Source: Acidimicrobiaceae bacterium (GTDB lineage Bacteria > Actinomycetota > Acidimicrobiia > Acidimicrobiales > Ilumatobacteraceae). From it: a stretch of DNA of 51,749 nt. A program made the position numbers and the translations under genes. The stretch lies in the NCBI GenBank assembly GCA_947450115.1, contig CANFUE010000015.1, positions 1 to 51,749 of the forward strand. Reading direction: 5' to 3'. Each line of letters opens with the position of its first letter. Within the stretch, counting starts at the first letter, position 1. This document shows positions 1 through 9,900 of the stretch, piece by piece. The notes below the pieces were generated by a model that saw only the letters and a list, made by a program, of their open reading frames with translations, made no database searches and was not told where the DNA came from.

Positions 1-138
1 AACATGGCTTCGCACATGGAGATAGATGAAGTCATTGACCCGGCCGACACGCGCATGCGTATTGCCGGCATGCTGCGCAGCTACCCACCTACCCCACTAC
101 GCACGGGCAAAAAACGCCCCATGATTGATACGTGGTAA
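1..138 (+). CDS. Acyl-CoA carboxylase carboxyltransferase (beta) subunit, C-terminal end only
   Basis: Frame 1 is open from the first base and ends with TAA at 136-138, giving 45 residues. The segment HMEIDEVIDPADTRMRI, followed by a short basic tail, matches the end of the carboxyltransferase subunit of biotin-dependent acetyl-/propionyl-CoA carboxylases. In that family an E-x-x-IDEVIDP-x-x-TR element sits just before the C-terminus. The enzyme moves carboxyl from carboxybiotin to an acyl-CoA. The 5' part lies outside the window, so substrate cannot be judged. It converges on the minus-strand gene at 145-684 with a 6-base gap. Confidence 0.75.
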   Translation, partial: NMASHMEIDEVIDPADTRMRIAGMLRSYPPTPLRTGKKRPMIDTW

Positions 139-144
139 TACTCT

Positions 145-684
145 TTACGTAAATGGAGAACCGTGCACGAACAATGTGTACGACGGGTCATGCTGGTCGC
201 GAGTACCCGCAGGCTGTTTATTCTGCAGGGCATTCGGATGCAGTACTGCACCCAAGCTGCGCTCAGCAACCGGTACAACAGTGGAAAGATCACTGACATA
301 CATACGTTGCGCAATGCGGTACTCGCCATTGTTGACATACCAGGAGTCGAGATAGCGCCCTTTGCTCACGATGTCGAATTGCCCCTGGTCATCACTCGAA
401 CGCAAAGTCACTTGCACATACGCTTCGCTCACCAACGCGCCATCAACTAGGTCAACGAGAACATTGCCAATCATGTGCGAGTGGTTCACCATCGCGGCAT
501 GAACTGGCCACAACCACTCCACAAAACCAACGGGGTTCCCGCGATACAAAATGCCGTAGCTCATATCGGCGTCGGACATAAAGCAATTTAAGGTGAGTTG
601 CTTGTCCATACGGTCCATCGACCTGCAGTAGCTATAGAGCACTTGCTGGATACCGGAGATATCAACCACCGAGGCCGATGACAT
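145..684 (-). CDS. NTF2/SnoaL-like domain protein
   Basis: This 179-residue cytosolic protein has no signal peptide. The N-terminal helix (VVDISGIQQVLYSYCRSMDR), a D-x-x-x-M-S-Y stretch and a later V-x-L-R-S-S-D-D-Q-G-x-F-D-I segment match the SnoaL_4 / ring-hydroxylating dioxygenase beta-subunit-like branch of the NTF2 superfamily. These form alpha+beta barrels that bind or isomerise hydrophobic ligands. About 25 residues after the domain look like an unstructured tail. The start is ATG with no clear Shine-Dalgarno, but it lies only 5 bases after the stop of the lipoprotein gene at 690-1757, so co-transcription is likely. The substrate is unknown. Confidence 0.6.
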   Translation of the reverse strand: MSSASVVDISGIQQVLYSYCRSMDRMDKQLTLNCFMSDADMSYGILYRGNPVGFVEWLWPVHAAMVNHSHMIGNVLVDLVDGALVSEAYVQVTLRSSDDQGQFDIVSKGRYLDSWYVNNGEYRIAQRMYVSDLSTVVPVAERSLGAVLHPNALQNKQPAGTRDQHDPSYTLFVHGSPFT

Positions 685-689
685 AGGAG

Positions 690-1757
690 TTACTCTGCAG
701 CCGGCTTAAAAAGTGAATTGAAAAGTTCACCCGCAGGAAGCGGAATGAGTTCAGCATTTACTTCCACTTGGCTTGCTGACTTGTCGGCACAGAATTCACA
801 TGTAGAACCACCCTCACGCGAAATGAGCGGCGTAAGTTCGATGGTTCCTGAAGTACCCGACCAGCCGCCAGTAGCTTGGCCTGGTGTCACAGCGCCTTCG
901 AGGTAAATCCACGTTTCTTTCATGGGGTCAATGACTACTCGCGATAATTGCTCTGGCAAATTGCTGTCGTAAACAATGATGTTGAAAGTTCCGTTTGCAG
1001 AACGAGTAACCCCCACAGGCAAAAGAGCGTGTCCCGATGACTTGGTGTAAATACCCATAGTGGCAAACACGCCTTTGCGCAAACCTTTCAAGGCTCCATC
1101 AAGTACACCTTTGATTCCTTTTCCTCGAATTACTGCAGTATCGGCAACAACCTTCGGCGAAAACTGAGTAGCCCACCAATAATTAATTTGCTTGAGCAAT
1201 TTTGGGTCATTGGGGTCGAGGTCGGAAACCGATTTCGCACCGGGCTGAAGATCTTCTAATTTCACAGCACCTGCTGCGAGAAGCGCGCTCATCACGACCA
1301 TGCCTTCACAACGCCCGCCAGCTACCTGACTATTGAGCTTGTCGAGCCGCTCTTGAGATTCAGTAGTGAGCACACACTTTTCTGCCGTACCGGAAACACA
1401 TACATTTGCTGCGCCAAACAGCGTTACAAATTCATCGGCATTAAAAGTGTCGCCCGTATATTTATAGTTTCCCCAGTTGGCAAAGGAGAACTTGCTGTCT
1501 TGGCGATATCCCGAGTCAACACACAACTCTCCGGAACCAAACTCACTTGGTGCAGGCCCAGAACATGAAACATCAGAAGTTTTTGAGCCGGCTTGTGCCG
1601 CAGAAGGCTTCTCAACAATGAGGTCAGCTAAGGCTGCTTGAGCCTCAACTTTGGCGCCGCCCGTTGCTGCTCCCCCTCCGCACGACATGAGAAAAACACC
1701 CGCCACGACGGTGGCTGCGCCGAGACGCCCCCAAGACTCACTCCGCAACACGGTCAT
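690..1757 (-). CDS. Lipoprotein with predicted papain-like cysteine protease domain (paralogue 1)
   Basis: This 355-residue exported protein has a signal peptide ending in a lipobox (LMSCGGG). It shares about 230 residues with the N-terminal domains of the genes at 4446-6194 and 6220-16560. Common blocks are FSFANWG near residue 95, GGRCEGM with Cys150, GHALLP with His243 and YDSNLP with Asp264. The C-to-H (93) and H-to-D (21) spacings equal those of the 582-residue paralogue. A Cys-His-Asp order set in G-x-C-x-G-M, G-H-A and Y-D-x-N contexts suggests a papain-fold peptidase or transglutaminase-like enzyme. That is inference, and no named family was recognised with certainty. A CEFC motif lies near the C-terminus. 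The ATG overlaps the upstream PotD-like gene stop as ATGA, so translation is probably coupled. Confidence 0.7.
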   Translation of the reverse strand: MTVLRSESWGRLGAATVVAGVFLMSCGGGAATGGAKVEAQAALADLIVEKPSAAQAGSKTSDVSCSGPAPSEFGSGELCVDSGYRQDSKFSFANWGNYKYTGDTFNADEFVTLFGAANVCVSGTAEKCVLTTESQERLDKLNSQVAGGRCEGMVVMSALLAAGAVKLEDLQPGAKSVSDLDPNDPKLLKQINYWWATQFSPKVVADTAVIRGKGIKGVLDGALKGLRKGVFATMGIYTKSSGHALLPVGVTRSANGTFNIIVYDSNLPEQLSRVVIDPMKETWIYLEGAVTPGQATGGWSGTSGTIELTPLISREGGSTCEFCADKSASQVEVNAELIPLPAGELFNSLFKPAAE

Positions 1758-2965
1758 CCTTTGACCGGCGTACCGGCAGATGTCTTTTTGCGCAGTTCAG
1801 TGTGAATGGCAACTGCTTCATCGAGACCCTTGGAGTATTTTCCAGGAACCATGCGTCCGAGTTCTTCAGGAGTAAAGAACATGAACTCCTGATAAGGAAG
1901 CTCAGACGGAATCATTTCTTTCAAGCTTGCAGTGCCAGTGTTTGCACCAATGAACATCGCATCGCGAGCTGCATTCAACGGGTCAAGCATAAAGTTGATG
2001 TAGTCATATGCGGCTTCTTTGTGGCGAGCACCTTTGACGATGCAGTAGTTATCCATCCACAATTCAGTTTTTGGTGCACCAACGCCCCATTTCCATTTAC
2101 TCACGTCTTGGCCCGCTTCCTTCAAGGCCAAGAGGCAGCGGCGTGCGTCGCCATTAAACACCTGCGAGAGCGCATACGGAGTGTCGGCGATAACACCTTG
2201 CGGTGCGGAATCGAGGCCAGCAAGGTGTGGAGCAAGATCGTTCAACAAAAATGTTTTGCATGCCGCCATTGCCTCTGCGTTGTCATTGTTCCACTCGAGG
2301 TCATTTGCCCAGAAGTACAAACCAGTGGAGTCAATTGGCGCATCAAGAAGTGAGGTCTTGCCGCTTGCTTCCCCCTTTGCAGCTTCAATGAAGTCTTTCC
2401 ACGTTGCAATAGGTTTAGTGACCACAGTGGAGTCATATAACCAGCCCACAGTGCCCCATGCTTTACATACAGAATAAGTGTTCTTCCTGTCCCATGCCTG
2501 ATCGGTGTACTGAGCATCGAGCTGATTGAAGTTTGGAATTTTTGACAAGTCGAGCTGTTCAAGCAAGCCCCGACGCACCATCTCGGGAATGAACATTCCG
2601 GTTGGCACCACAACATCAAATCCGCTCTTGCCGTTTGCTGCGGTGAGTTTCTTAATGAGGTCTTCTGATGAGTTATAAATCGCAACCGTGGTATCGCCCC
2701 AAGCAGCCAATAGTTCTGGGTCGGTGTAGTCGGCCCAGCTATAGAGGTTCATGCGCCGCTCCACTGGTGTTGATGCAGCCGGACCTGCGCTGCCGTAGTA
2801 GTTGTACACCTTGTCGCCACAGCTAGCAAGCGCTGCAGCAGCGGCTGTGGCACCAATTGCTCCGAGGAATTTACGACGAGACATCGCTGCTTGGAGTCGC
2901 TCGGTAATACCCTCAGCTACCGATTCATGGGCAAGAATTCTGACGGGTTCACGATCGTTTGACAT
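1754..2965 (-). CDS. PotD-like periplasmic/lipoprotein substrate-binding protein (spermidine/putrescine type)
   Basis: This 403-residue protein carries a twin-arginine-like signal (MSRRKFLGAIG from residue 28) that runs into a lipobox (ALASCG). It is therefore probably Tat-exported and lipid-anchored. The mature part begins MNLYSWADYTDPELL and continues with a FDVVVPTG segment and a late YDYINFMLDP segment. These are typical of the PotD/PotF family of polyamine-binding ABC components. No potA, potB or potC homologue is present, so the permease must be elsewhere or the protein is orphaned. The start codon is followed at once by the ORF and has a TANNNT hexamer exactly 6 bases upstream. The gene overlaps the protease-like lipoprotein gene by 4 bases. 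Confidence 0.82.
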   Translation of the reverse strand: MSNDREPVRILAHESVAEGITERLQAAMSRRKFLGAIGATAAAAALASCGDKVYNYYGSAGPAASTPVERRMNLYSWADYTDPELLAAWGDTTVAIYNSSEDLIKKLTAANGKSGFDVVVPTGMFIPEMVRRGLLEQLDLSKIPNFNQLDAQYTDQAWDRKNTYSVCKAWGTVGWLYDSTVVTKPIATWKDFIEAAKGEASGKTSLLDAPIDSTGLYFWANDLEWNNDNAEAMAACKTFLLNDLAPHLAGLDSAPQGVIADTPYALSQVFNGDARRCLLALKEAGQDVSKWKWGVGAPKTELWMDNYCIVKGARHKEAAYDYINFMLDPLNAARDAMFIGANTGTASLKEMIPSELPYQEFMFFTPEELGRMVPGKYSKGLDEAVAIHTELRKKTSAGTPVKG

Positions 2966-2971
2966 AGATAA

Positions 2972-2977
2972 ATACTA
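2972..2977 (-). promoter_or_regulatory. Candidate -10 hexamer for leaderless transcription of the PotD-like gene
   Basis: On the minus strand the hexamer is TAGTAT, which fits the actinobacterial -10 consensus TANNNT. It ends 6 bases before the ATG at 2965, so transcription would start at or next to the initiation codon. There is no Shine-Dalgarno in the 56-base divergent gap (2966-3021). No convincing -35 is seen. This is a pattern match only. Confidence 0.35.
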
Positions 2978-3021
2978 GTTCAGTCAGACGTGTTGCTCAG
3001 CAAATGTCGTAGCCTCTCCAT

Positions 3022-4449
3022 GTGCGGTACCGACTTCTTTTCACTAAAAGAATGCTCTGTATTTCCTCCTTGTTTTCCGTCCTTTTGTCTTGCGGAACAA
3101 CCACCTCTGCCCCCTCAACATCTCTCGTCGTCAATTCCTCAACTGCGGTCATACAGTCAGCCCCAGAATGGAAAAAATGTGGCGATATTGAATGCACCAC
3201 CATCTCTGTTCCTTTTGACTACGCCCGCCCCGAACTCGGAGTTTTCACTCTTCCCCTCACTCGGCTCCGCGCGCTCGACGACGACCTGCGACAAGGGGTA
3301 CTTCTCGTCAACCCAGGTGGACCAGGTGCCCCTGGCACTTCACTTGCACAAAACGCTGCGTACTACTTCAGCAAAGACCTCATGAACCATTTCGACATCA
3401 TTGGCTGGGACCCACGAGGCACTGGCGCCTCGACACCCACCTTCGATTGCGGCGATTCTTATAGCGATTTTTTTGCCAACGAACGCACTGTGGCTTCAAC
3501 GCAGAAATTTGTTGACGTCTGCGCAGCGAAGAACCCGGAGATTATTTCTTATATGTCTACAGAGGCCTCAGCCCGCGATATGAACGCCATACGCCTAGCG
3601 CTTGGTGAAAAGAAAATCTCTTACTTTGGCTTCTCGTACGGCAGCACCTTGGGTGCCACTTGGGCAACACTTTTTCCCGACACCGTTCAAGGAGCAGTGT
3701 TTGATGCAGCCGCTGCACCAAACACAACAAGTGCCGAGCGCCGACTCACGCAAGCCGAGGGGTTCGAAAAACAACTCACTGCATTTCTTGCTCAGTGCTC
3801 CAAAAACCCGTCGTGTGCATTCCATAACAATGGAAAAGCTGAAGAGGCATTTGACGAACTCCTGAAGACCCAGGCCACAATCAACGCAACCGTGGTCCTT
3901 ACTGCTACCGCATCTTCTCTCTACGACGACAGCGCATGGGAAGACCTCGCTAAAGCGCTACGCAGCGCTCAAGACGGTAATGGGCAGCTCATACGCGACC
4001 TCTACAACGCGTACTACTACCAAGATGCTGGTTACGAAGACAGCCGTAATGTTTCTGAAGCATCTATCGCCACCATTTGCGACGACGAGACCCATCGCAT
4101 GTCGACAACAGAAGTTGATGCACACCTCGTTTCCTTCACGCGCGTCGCTCTGCGATTCGGAAACTTCTTTGGTCGCGACTACACCTGTGCACTGTGGCCA
4201 ACTCAAAGATCTTCGCAGGATCAACTGAAAATCTCCTCCACTGCCGCCATCGTGGTCATTGGCTCTACCAATGACCCTGTCACTCCCCTGGCTTCATCTC
4301 AAGGCATGAGTGCTGCGCTACAGAATTCTCGCTTTATTCGCGTCAATTCATCGCGCCATACCAGTTATTTAAAAAATGACTGCGCAACGCAACTTGTTGA
4401 TGCGTTCCTCATCAAGGGAACTTTGCCACCTGAAAAATCTCGCTGCTAA
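3022..4449 (+). CDS. Secreted TAP-type alpha/beta hydrolase (tripeptidyl aminopeptidase-like), lipoprotein
   Basis: The 475-residue product has a short signal peptide with lipobox VLLSCG. The fold is a classic alpha/beta hydrolase. The oxyanion region is VNPGGPGAPG, the block GWDPRGTGAS follows, and the nucleophile elbow is GFSYGS with Ser205. Acid and base are likely the Asp in GSTNDPVTP and the His in SSRHTSYL of the C-terminal TAP-like domain. Streptomyces SlpD/Tap proteins with this layout remove N-terminal di- or tripeptides. The GTG at 3022 gives a basic N-region; an ATG at 3052 is the alternative start. The stop codon overlaps that of the convergent gene ending at 4446, leaving no room for a terminator. 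Confidence 0.83.
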   Translation: MRYRLLFTKRMLCISSLFSVLLSCGTTTSAPSTSLVVNSSTAVIQSAPEWKKCGDIECTTISVPFDYARPELGVFTLPLTRLRALDDDLRQGVLLVNPGGPGAPGTSLAQNAAYYFSKDLMNHFDIIGWDPRGTGASTPTFDCGDSYSDFFANERTVASTQKFVDVCAAKNPEIISYMSTEASARDMNAIRLALGEKKISYFGFSYGSTLGATWATLFPDTVQGAVFDAAAAPNTTSAERRLTQAEGFEKQLTAFLAQCSKNPSCAFHNNGKAEEAFDELLKTQATINATVVLTATASSLYDDSAWEDLAKALRSAQDGNGQLIRDLYNAYYYQDAGYEDSRNVSEASIATICDDETHRMSTTEVDAHLVSFTRVALRFGNFFGRDYTCALWPTQRSSQDQLKISSTAAIVVIGSTNDPVTPLASSQGMSAALQNSRFIRVNSSRHTSYLKNDCATQLVDAFLIKGTLPPEKSRC

Positions 4450-6194
4450 CGCAGAACTGTGTCTTCAGATTTGCCCACGGGAACTTCGCCCGTATCACTT
4501 GGCATCCCATCAATTGAGGTACTGCTTTTCGAGACTGCATGAGAGGAAATAGACGCGATGTCATTTTCGAATTCTGCAATGATGCTTTCATTAAGTTTTT
4601 CAGACTTGTCTTTAGTGTCATGCTCAACTAATTGGTGAGTTGATTCATTGAAAGACACTTCTTCCTCATCGAAGATGCCGTCTTCGTCAATTCCGGTTTC
4701 AATGTCTTTAAATTCCACCTTGCCCGAATCGTCAAGAAGTTCAACTTCTTCTGTTCCGTCTGCAAGCTCAATAAAATCGAATTCTTCTGAGCCATGCGTA
4801 TCGATGAGGTCTTCTTCTTGCCCAAAAGCTTCATCAATGGAATATTCCCCAGAACCATGGATTTTGAGAGAAAACTCAGCGCCAGATTCAGAAAGGTCCT
4901 CAATCGGAAGTGGCACATCAAGTTCATCAATTTTCTTCGTACCTTTGAGTTCAAAAGCCGACTGGTCGGGTCCTTCAATACCCATTGTGAACGACACTTC
5001 TGTTGCCGTTGTATCAATGATGTCTCCAATGACTGGCTCGATTTCTACGTCACCCACACTTGGTGCAATATCGACAATTGCGCCCGTACCAAAGTTGCCT
5101 CCAAGAAACGGCTGAACAGTGACACCAGGTATTTGACTCGATAAATCACGTGAGTCCACTATGCGGTCACCCACATGAACACGAACTGCAGCTTCCGATA
5201 CGCCGCCTGTTGTAATGAGCACTTCAGTATTTCGTGCCTCCCCTTTGGTTTCAACTTTCGTAGGGTTAGCCCATGGCGCAGTTGGTTTTACTGCTCTATC
5301 GGCCATCAGTGTGAGGTCCATAGTTCCCGTACCACCACTCCATACTTTTGCCGCAGAATCGGCATTTGCGGCAGCCATGCTGTACGACCATGATTCCGCG
5401 GTTTTATCAATGTCGATATGCGTAATTTTGTCGGGATAGTTGTTGTCGTATGCAGATATACGAACAATATTTTTTCCATCGGTTGATACCGCAATAGGCG
5501 TGACAGCGTGTCCACCACCATTGCCATAAATACCAATAGTTGGGCCGGTGTGGTTTCGCAAAGCTTCAGCCACCTTTTCAGCAATGCTCGACGGCGCTAA
5601 TGCGCGTGACTTAGCGGTGATAGACGACACCTCGGGGAAAGTCTGCGACACCCACCAACGGGCAATGGACTCACCTACAGGCAATTGATCTTTCATCAAT
5701 TCAGCTGTTGCTTTTGCACCATCTTGCATCATGGCTGCAGTCTCACCACCGGTAAATACTCGTTGGCTCAGCACTGCCATACCTTCACAACGGCCGCCTG
5801 CAATGGCTGCGTTCATTTCATCAATCCATTGCTTTGCTGCAGGGAACTCAACGCAGCCATTCTTCGTGTCCATGCACACAGCTTCTTCTCCAAAAAGCGC
5901 AACTGCGAGGTTCACCGTGAATGCATCGGTAGTAGGTGCACCACCCCAGTTGGCAAAACTAAAACCATCGGTTGCGGGCGCAAGTCCGCTATCGGCACAC
6001 ACCTTAAATTGTGGCTCAACACCCAGGTCGGCCCGTGGGGTATCGACACACTTCTTTAGCCACGCCGCAGAGTCGACAGTCGTTTCACTCTCCACAGGAG
6101 CGGTGCTCGTACTAGAGCCACCGCCTCCGCAAGCTGCCAGTAAAAATGCCGAGCTAAAAAGGGCAGCCCATGTGAAATTACGCCGTTGCTTCAT
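4446..6194 (-). CDS. Lipoprotein with predicted papain-like cysteine protease domain and acidic tail (paralogue 2)
   Basis: I place the start at the ATG at 6194, giving 582 residues, because it has the Shine-Dalgarno AAGGAG and a clean signal (MKQRRNFTW, lipobox LLAACGGG). A longer reading frame would run back into the giant gene at 6220. The N-terminal half is the shared domain: FSFANWG, GGRCEGM (Cys136), GGGHAVTP (His229) and YDNNYP (Asp250). The C-terminal half (from about residue 330) is unlike its paralogues. It is rich in Asp, Glu and Ser, with runs such as DEDGIFDEEEVSF, and has no recognised domain. It could bind calcium or be an extended spacer. The gene lies 25 bases after the giant gene, so co-expression is likely. 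Confidence 0.7.
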   Translation of the reverse strand: MKQRRNFTWAALFSSAFLLAACGGGGSSTSTAPVESETTVDSAAWLKKCVDTPRADLGVEPQFKVCADSGLAPATDGFSFANWGGAPTTDAFTVNLAVALFGEEAVCMDTKNGCVEFPAAKQWIDEMNAAIAGGRCEGMAVLSQRVFTGGETAAMMQDGAKATAELMKDQLPVGESIARWWVSQTFPEVSSITAKSRALAPSSIAEKVAEALRNHTGPTIGIYGNGGGHAVTPIAVSTDGKNIVRISAYDNNYPDKITHIDIDKTAESWSYSMAAANADSAAKVWSGGTGTMDLTLMADRAVKPTAPWANPTKVETKGEARNTEVLITTGGVSEAAVRVHVGDRIVDSRDLSSQIPGVTVQPFLGGNFGTGAIVDIAPSVGDVEIEPVIGDIIDTTATEVSFTMGIEGPDQSAFELKGTKKIDELDVPLPIEDLSESGAEFSLKIHGSGEYSIDEAFGQEEDLIDTHGSEEFDFIELADGTEEVELLDDSGKVEFKDIETGIDEDGIFDEEEVSFNESTHQLVEHDTKDKSEKLNESIIAEFENDIASISSHAVSKSSTSIDGMPSDTGEVPVGKSEDTVLR

Positions 6195-6219
6195 CGTTCT
6201 CCTTGGTCTAGCGGAGAGT

Positions 6220-6950
6220 TTAGCGGACGTACATTTCAAAGGCCATCGAACGGTTGATGCCATTTGATGATGTGCAGCAAAATGCGCCATCTGCTGCTGA
6301 GTAGTTGTTCCAGGCCAAGCCAATGCCACCTGAAGCATCGTCGGAACCGCGATAACCATTTGGCCAAAGGCCACCACCATTTTCGTTCCAGCCAAAACCC
6401 CAACGTGCTTTATGGTTGTCATTCCAGTTAAAGCCGTAGAAACGGATGTCATTTTGAGTGGTCCAAATACTGCGAGTAAAACCAGAGAAATTCAAAGCGT
6501 CGCCGATGAACTGCTCCGTCGGATCGCTGAAGATCTGCAGAGGAGTCTTTGGCCCATTCGGAATGGTTTGCTTCCATGTCCAGCCATAACTTTGCCCAGT
6601 AATGCTTCCACCGTTCAGGCCAGTGTCAGGGAACACGGCCAGCATGCTGGTTGCTGACATGTAGTTGAAGGTGTCGAACTTGGCATTGGTTGCATCGGCA
6701 GTCACATTGCCTGCATTTCCAGTGTTCAACGTATTCGCAGTGGTCCAATAGTCGGAACTGAAATAGAAGGCCTGGCTATTGCGCGGCGCTTTCATTGCCA
6801 TGGTCCAACCACCACCATCCATCGCTGAATCCATGAGGCAATAGACCTGAGTATTGACCACAGATCCACCCAAACTGAGAGCAATGGTATACACGCCGTT
6901 CGTGTTGGTACCCGTTGAGTTCTTAATGTCGAGGCACGAGCGCTTGATTT
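6220..6950 (-). other. Fibrinogen-related C-terminal domain of the giant lipoprotein
   Basis: The last 240 residues start with SCLDIKNS, followed by GVYTIAL and a VYCLMDSAMDGGGWTMAMK block. This matches the start of fibrinogen-like (FReD/FIBCOM) domains, where CxD and GGWT are hallmarks. The end carries several W-G and N-W-N-D motifs and a FCCTSSNGINRSMAFEMYVR terminus typical of bacterial proteins of this group. These domains usually bind sugars or acetylated groups. Confidence 0.65.
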
Positions 6951-9900
6951 CAAATGAACGAATAGGACGTACCTGGAAACCTTGGGCTTTTACGTGACCC
7001 GACATTCCACCATCGGGGAAGCCAAGACGTTTTGCGAATCCACCGTTTTCCTCAGATGACGACCAATAGGAAGCGTTTGCAAAGCCACCAATAGTTGCAC
7101 GGGCATCAAGCATTGCTGTGAGTTCGTCGAGCGACGGCAAATACCAGTCGCCATAACCGTTGTTCGTAAAGTCGGCGGCACTTTGACCCGCACCCGATGT
7201 GCATGCTGCGTCCATGGCAACTGTGTTTGCTTCACCAGTTCCTATTGCGTATCCATTTGCACCGGCAATTGAAGTGGTGTCGTCATTGCACCAAGCCATG
7301 CTCGATGAAAGATCTGCTGCTGCAGCCTCAAAGAACTTGCCAGTGGTGTTGCCCGTTGAGGAAGGCAGCAAGAAGATCTTGCCGCCACCAGGGCCAACGT
7401 CGCCAATACGGCATTCGCCACCATCGGCGCACAATGCACCAATACTCAAGGCAACGGTGAGGCTTGCGCCATTCCAGAAACCACTTGCAGCGAGAGTTGC
7501 TGTGATGATTGTTGTGCCTGCTCCCACGATGGTCACGCGACCCGTTGTGGAGTTGATTGTTGCTGCAGAAGTGTTAGAACTGCTGTACGTCACAGCGCCT
7601 GGGCTATTTGACGACGTTGCAGCAGTCACGTTAAACGGCGCATCGTCGGCACGGTAACCAGAACCTGGCAATGCCAGCCCACTGAACTGTGGGGTGCCGT
7701 TGCTGACGCTGATGGAGTTAGTCACAGCTACTGGAGCTTTAAATACGCCCCATGCTTGCTGGGTAGCGGTAATGGTGAAATAACCACTTCCCACAATTTG
7801 AACGCGCCCGGTGTTGGCTTCAATTGTTGCCACCGATGTATCGCTACTGGTGTAGGTGACTATGCCATTACTAGTGAAGCTTCCACCCATTTCGTTAATA
7901 CCTGTGCTGGAAGTGCTCACGTTGAAGTCGGCGTCGCCATAGACCATCGAGTTTGAAGGAACTGATAGGCCAGAGAGAGTTGGCGTGAATTTACGCCGAT
8001 CTGTCTTGGCGAAGAATCGCACAGGGCGAACGCGTGTTGCCACTGTCTTAATAGGAACTTCCATGTGCCCGTCAATCATGCTCACCGTTATATACGACCC
8101 ACCATCTTGCTCATTTGATGTCATGTAGTCAGTTGCAGTGAAACTGCCAATATTGTTGTCAAACAAAGTTGTCTTCATTGCCTGCATCTGGCCGATGTTG
8201 GGTATTGCCCAACCAGTAATACCGTTTGCGGTATAGCTTTTCGCTTCTGGACCCGCACCACTTGAGCAATTTTGCAATTGTTTCCATGCCAACGCAGATG
8301 CAGCGCCAATTGACCGACTCCAGTACTGCCACGTACCAATAATGTCAGCTGACTTCGAGCCAGTGCACCAAACAGTTGGAGCAATATCCGAAGGCGCTGC
8401 CTCAACATAGTCGTATTCATTTGACTCATTTGGGTTCACATAAATAATGCGGCCACCAGCAGGGCCAACATCGCCCACTACACACGACAATCCCAATTGG
8501 CAATCGGTGAGAGGAGCAAATGCGCGCACAGGTCTCACGCGGAAGCCCTGCGATTTCACATGACCAGACATCCCACCATCGGGGAATCCGAGACGTTTGG
8601 CAAACTCACCATTTTCTTCTGACGATGACCAATAGGAAGCAGTTGCAAACCCACCAATAGCCACCCGCCTATCGAACATTTCGGTGAGTTCATTGAGCGA
8701 CGGCAAGTACCAATCGTCATAACCATTGTTCGTGTAGTCGGCAGCGCTCTGACCTGCACCAGAAGTGCATGCGGTATCTATGGCAATGGTGTTTTCGTTG
8801 CCGGTGCCAATGACATACCCATTTGCTCCGATGACAGAGGAAGTATTGTTGCACCACGCCATCGCAGTGGAAAGATCACCAGGCGCAGCTTCAAGGTAGC
8901 GACCCCACGACTGATTTGATCCGGCATCGTAGAACACCACTCCGCCACCAGGACCAGTATCGCCAATGCTGCAGATTCCACCAGCAGCGCATGCAGTGTT
9001 GACCGTCAAGGTCACTGTTGAAGTGGCGCCGCTGTACTGGCCAGTGCCACCAATATTTGCCGCCAACACCGCATTGCCCAAACCTTCAATATGCACGAGA
9101 CCAGTTATTGCATCGACGGTTGCAACTTCCGTGTTTGAGCTTGAGAAAGTAATCGTTCCTGAACGACTAGACGATGGTGTATCGAGTGTGAAATCGGCAC
9201 TGCCCACGGTGTAACGCGAACTTGGAAGCGTTAACGCACCAAGGGTTGTTGTTGTTGCAGTGCCCGAATTCAATGAGGTGACGTCGACAGGCACATTACG
9301 ATTCGTTGTTGTGCCATCACCTAATTGGGCATCGCTGTTTTGACCCCAGCACTTCACATTGCTGCCAACTACGAGCGCACACGATGTGAAGGACTGATTA
9401 GCGCTCACAGAGGTAACACCGCTAGACAATCCCATTACGGAAGTAGGCATGTTGCGGTCTGCATTTGTGCCATCGCCAATTTCGCCCTCGCTGTTACGAC
9501 CCCAACACTTTGCTGCACCAGATACGAGCGCCGCGCATGTGTGCTCCCAACCGGTAGCAATTGACTGAGCACCTGTTGTCAATGTGGATACCTGTGTGGG
9601 GACGTAACGAGCCGATGTAGTGCCATCGCCTAATTGCCCACGAGCGTTGTATCCCCAACACTTCACAGAGCCTGTGTTGAGTAGTGCACATGTGTGATTG
9701 GTGCCTGCCGAGATGGAAACAACACCAGAAGTGAGACCCGACACCTGTATCGGAATACTTCTATTTGCATTTGTTCCGTCACCCAACTGGCCGTAACCGT
9801 TGTAACCCCAACACTTCACAGAGCCTGTGAACAATAAAGCACAGTTGTGTTCCCATCCGGAAGTAATGGCCACAACACCAGATGCAAGACCAACAACGTC

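Noticed and set aside
690-2965. A complete polyamine ABC transport operon
   Set aside because: Only the binding protein is present. The adjacent genes are a protease-like lipoprotein and an NTF2-like protein, with no ATPase or permease.
6195-6452. N-terminal extension of the 582-residue protease-like lipoprotein to 668 residues
   Set aside because: It overlaps the fibrinogen-like end of the giant gene, has no homology, and places the signal peptide internally. The ATG at 6194 has an AAGGAG Shine-Dalgarno.
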